From NCBI GenBank assembly GCA_017537025.1, contig JAFWCB010000008.1:558001-622000 (forward strand): DNA of 64,000 bases, read 5' to 3'. Each line of letters begins with the position of its first letter. Position 1 is the first letter of the stretch. This DNA is from Sediminibacterium sp. (GTDB lineage Bacteria; Bacteroidota; Bacteroidia; Chitinophagales; Chitinophagaceae). The translations under genes were made by a program, and so were the position numbers. Below, piece by piece: positions 63,506-64,000 of the stretch. A model generated the notes under the pieces. That model searched no databases. It saw nothing but the letters and a program-made list of their open reading frames with translations, and was not told the DNA's origin.

Positions 63506-63997
63506 ATGTATAAAGCAATGCCGGATGCAAAGGGAAAGTTGTATAGTTATTTAGGTATTGTTCTTTTTAGCCTGATCACAATATTGCTTTTTATTTCATT
63601 AAAGCAGAATGATATATCACAAGTATTTGTGTTATGGCTTATTTTTCTTTTAGTTTTCTCGATTCCTTATCTGCGACAAATAATAGGGTATAGCATTGCT
63701 GATCATGAAATAATAATACATCGTCATGTAAAAAATATCCGCATTCCAAGATCAAGTATTCTAGATGCCCAAATAGTAGAGCCCGAGCTTTTAAAACAAA
63801 GTAGAAGAGTGTTTAGCGATGGCGGCTTATTAGGCTATACGGGCACTTATTCGAATTCCACACTTGGTATTATGGAAGTTTACTGTACCAATCTTAACAC
63901 AACCATTATATTGGTAACTCAAAGCCATAAAATATTGATATCGCCTAATGATTTAGTAGGTTTTATGGTAGAGCTAGGTTTTGAAAACCTGATTTAA
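63506..63997 (+). CDS. Small membrane protein with a bacterial PH-like domain
   Basis: The 163-residue protein has two N-terminal membrane helices (about 14-32 and 39-55) followed by a soluble domain. The arrangement of strands in GYSIADHEIIIHRHVKNIRIPRSSILDAQIVEP, then GIMEVYCTNLNTTIILVT and KILISPNDLVGFM is typical of bacterial PH domains. A nearby ATG at 63518 is an alternative start. The gene is divergent from lnt and complete at the window end. Function is unknown. Confidence 0.7.
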   Translation: MYKAMPDAKGKLYSYLGIVLFSLITILLFISLKQNDISQVFVLWLIFLLVFSIPYLRQIIGYSIADHEIIIHRHVKNIRIPRSSILDAQIVEPELLKQSRRVFSDGGLLGYTGTYSNSTLGIMEVYCTNLNTTIILVTQSHKILISPNDLVGFMVELGFENLI

Positions 63998-64000
63998 CAC

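Overview
The window is chromosomal DNA from an AT-rich member of the phylum Bacteroidota, most plausibly family Chitinophagaceae. The evidence is two large exported proteins with type IX secretion (type B) C-terminal domains, a TonB-dependent receptor with an N-terminal carboxypeptidase-regulatory-like domain, Bacteroidota-typical families (DUF4293, a DUF6427-like membrane protein), a bacterial geranylgeranylglyceryl-phosphate-synthase homologue, and promoters of the TTG-N20-TAnnTTTG type. The family-level placement is inference. About 52 protein genes fill nearly all of the window. I saw no rRNA, tRNA, CRISPR array or prophage.

Layout. 0-7 kb: rbfA and a LolC/E-type permease, an unpaired transketolase N-half, a WecA/MraY-like glycosyltransferase, frr, a DMT exporter, mscL and scpA. 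7-16 kb: a 1113-residue TonB receptor, dxs, a LytS/LytTR two-component pair and an exported M28 peptidase. 16-22 kb: a single-domain response regulator with a PAS histidine kinase, then a gluconate module (a gluconokinase/6-phosphogluconate dehydrogenase fusion facing a GntP permease). 22-27 kb: a PcrB/GGGPS homologue, the only long non-coding gap (343 bp, with a cluster of DnaA-box-like 9-mers), B12-dependent ribonucleotide reductase nrdJ, and a REP-associated transposase between REP-like palindromes. 27-31 kb: a GMC dehydrogenase operon. 31-42 kb: metG, tandem S66 carboxypeptidases, tandem alpha/beta hydrolases, kup, an exported Gly/Tyr-rich protein, a membrane protein and purQ. 42-50 kb: a two-part DsbD system, an ECF sigma module with a Spy-like protein, a second ECF sigma factor and uvrA. 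50-64 kb: a DUF4293 protein, glyA, a sugar nucleotidyltransferase, a Crp-type regulator, an exported DsrE-like protein, a nitronate monooxygenase-like enzyme, an SDR, two T9SS type B proteins, an alpha/beta hydrolase, lnt and a small membrane protein.

The most unusual feature is repetitive DNA with a strict 7-bp (sometimes 8-bp) period. Spacers at 4477-4539, 6004-6077, 49704-49759 and 54769-54860 are each built from head-to-tail degenerate heptamers, and three of them fold back as inverted repeats. Octamer versions lie at 35113-35174, 49670-49701 and, less regularly, 14428-14469. The same kind of DNA occurs in frame inside metG (interdomain linker, plus a second short tract) and uvrA. The metG and uvrA tracts share a nearly identical 18-mer encoding the same six residues. 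This looks like a dispersed, slippage-prone repeat class that sits at gene ends and has entered coding sequence.

Other points for follow-up are the DnaA-box cluster before nrdJ, the RAYT/REP locus, the gntK-gnd fusion, a DsbD whose N-terminal domain has no cysteines beside a small protein that carries the missing pair, and a GMC dehydrogenase with a CxxCxxCxxxC motif.
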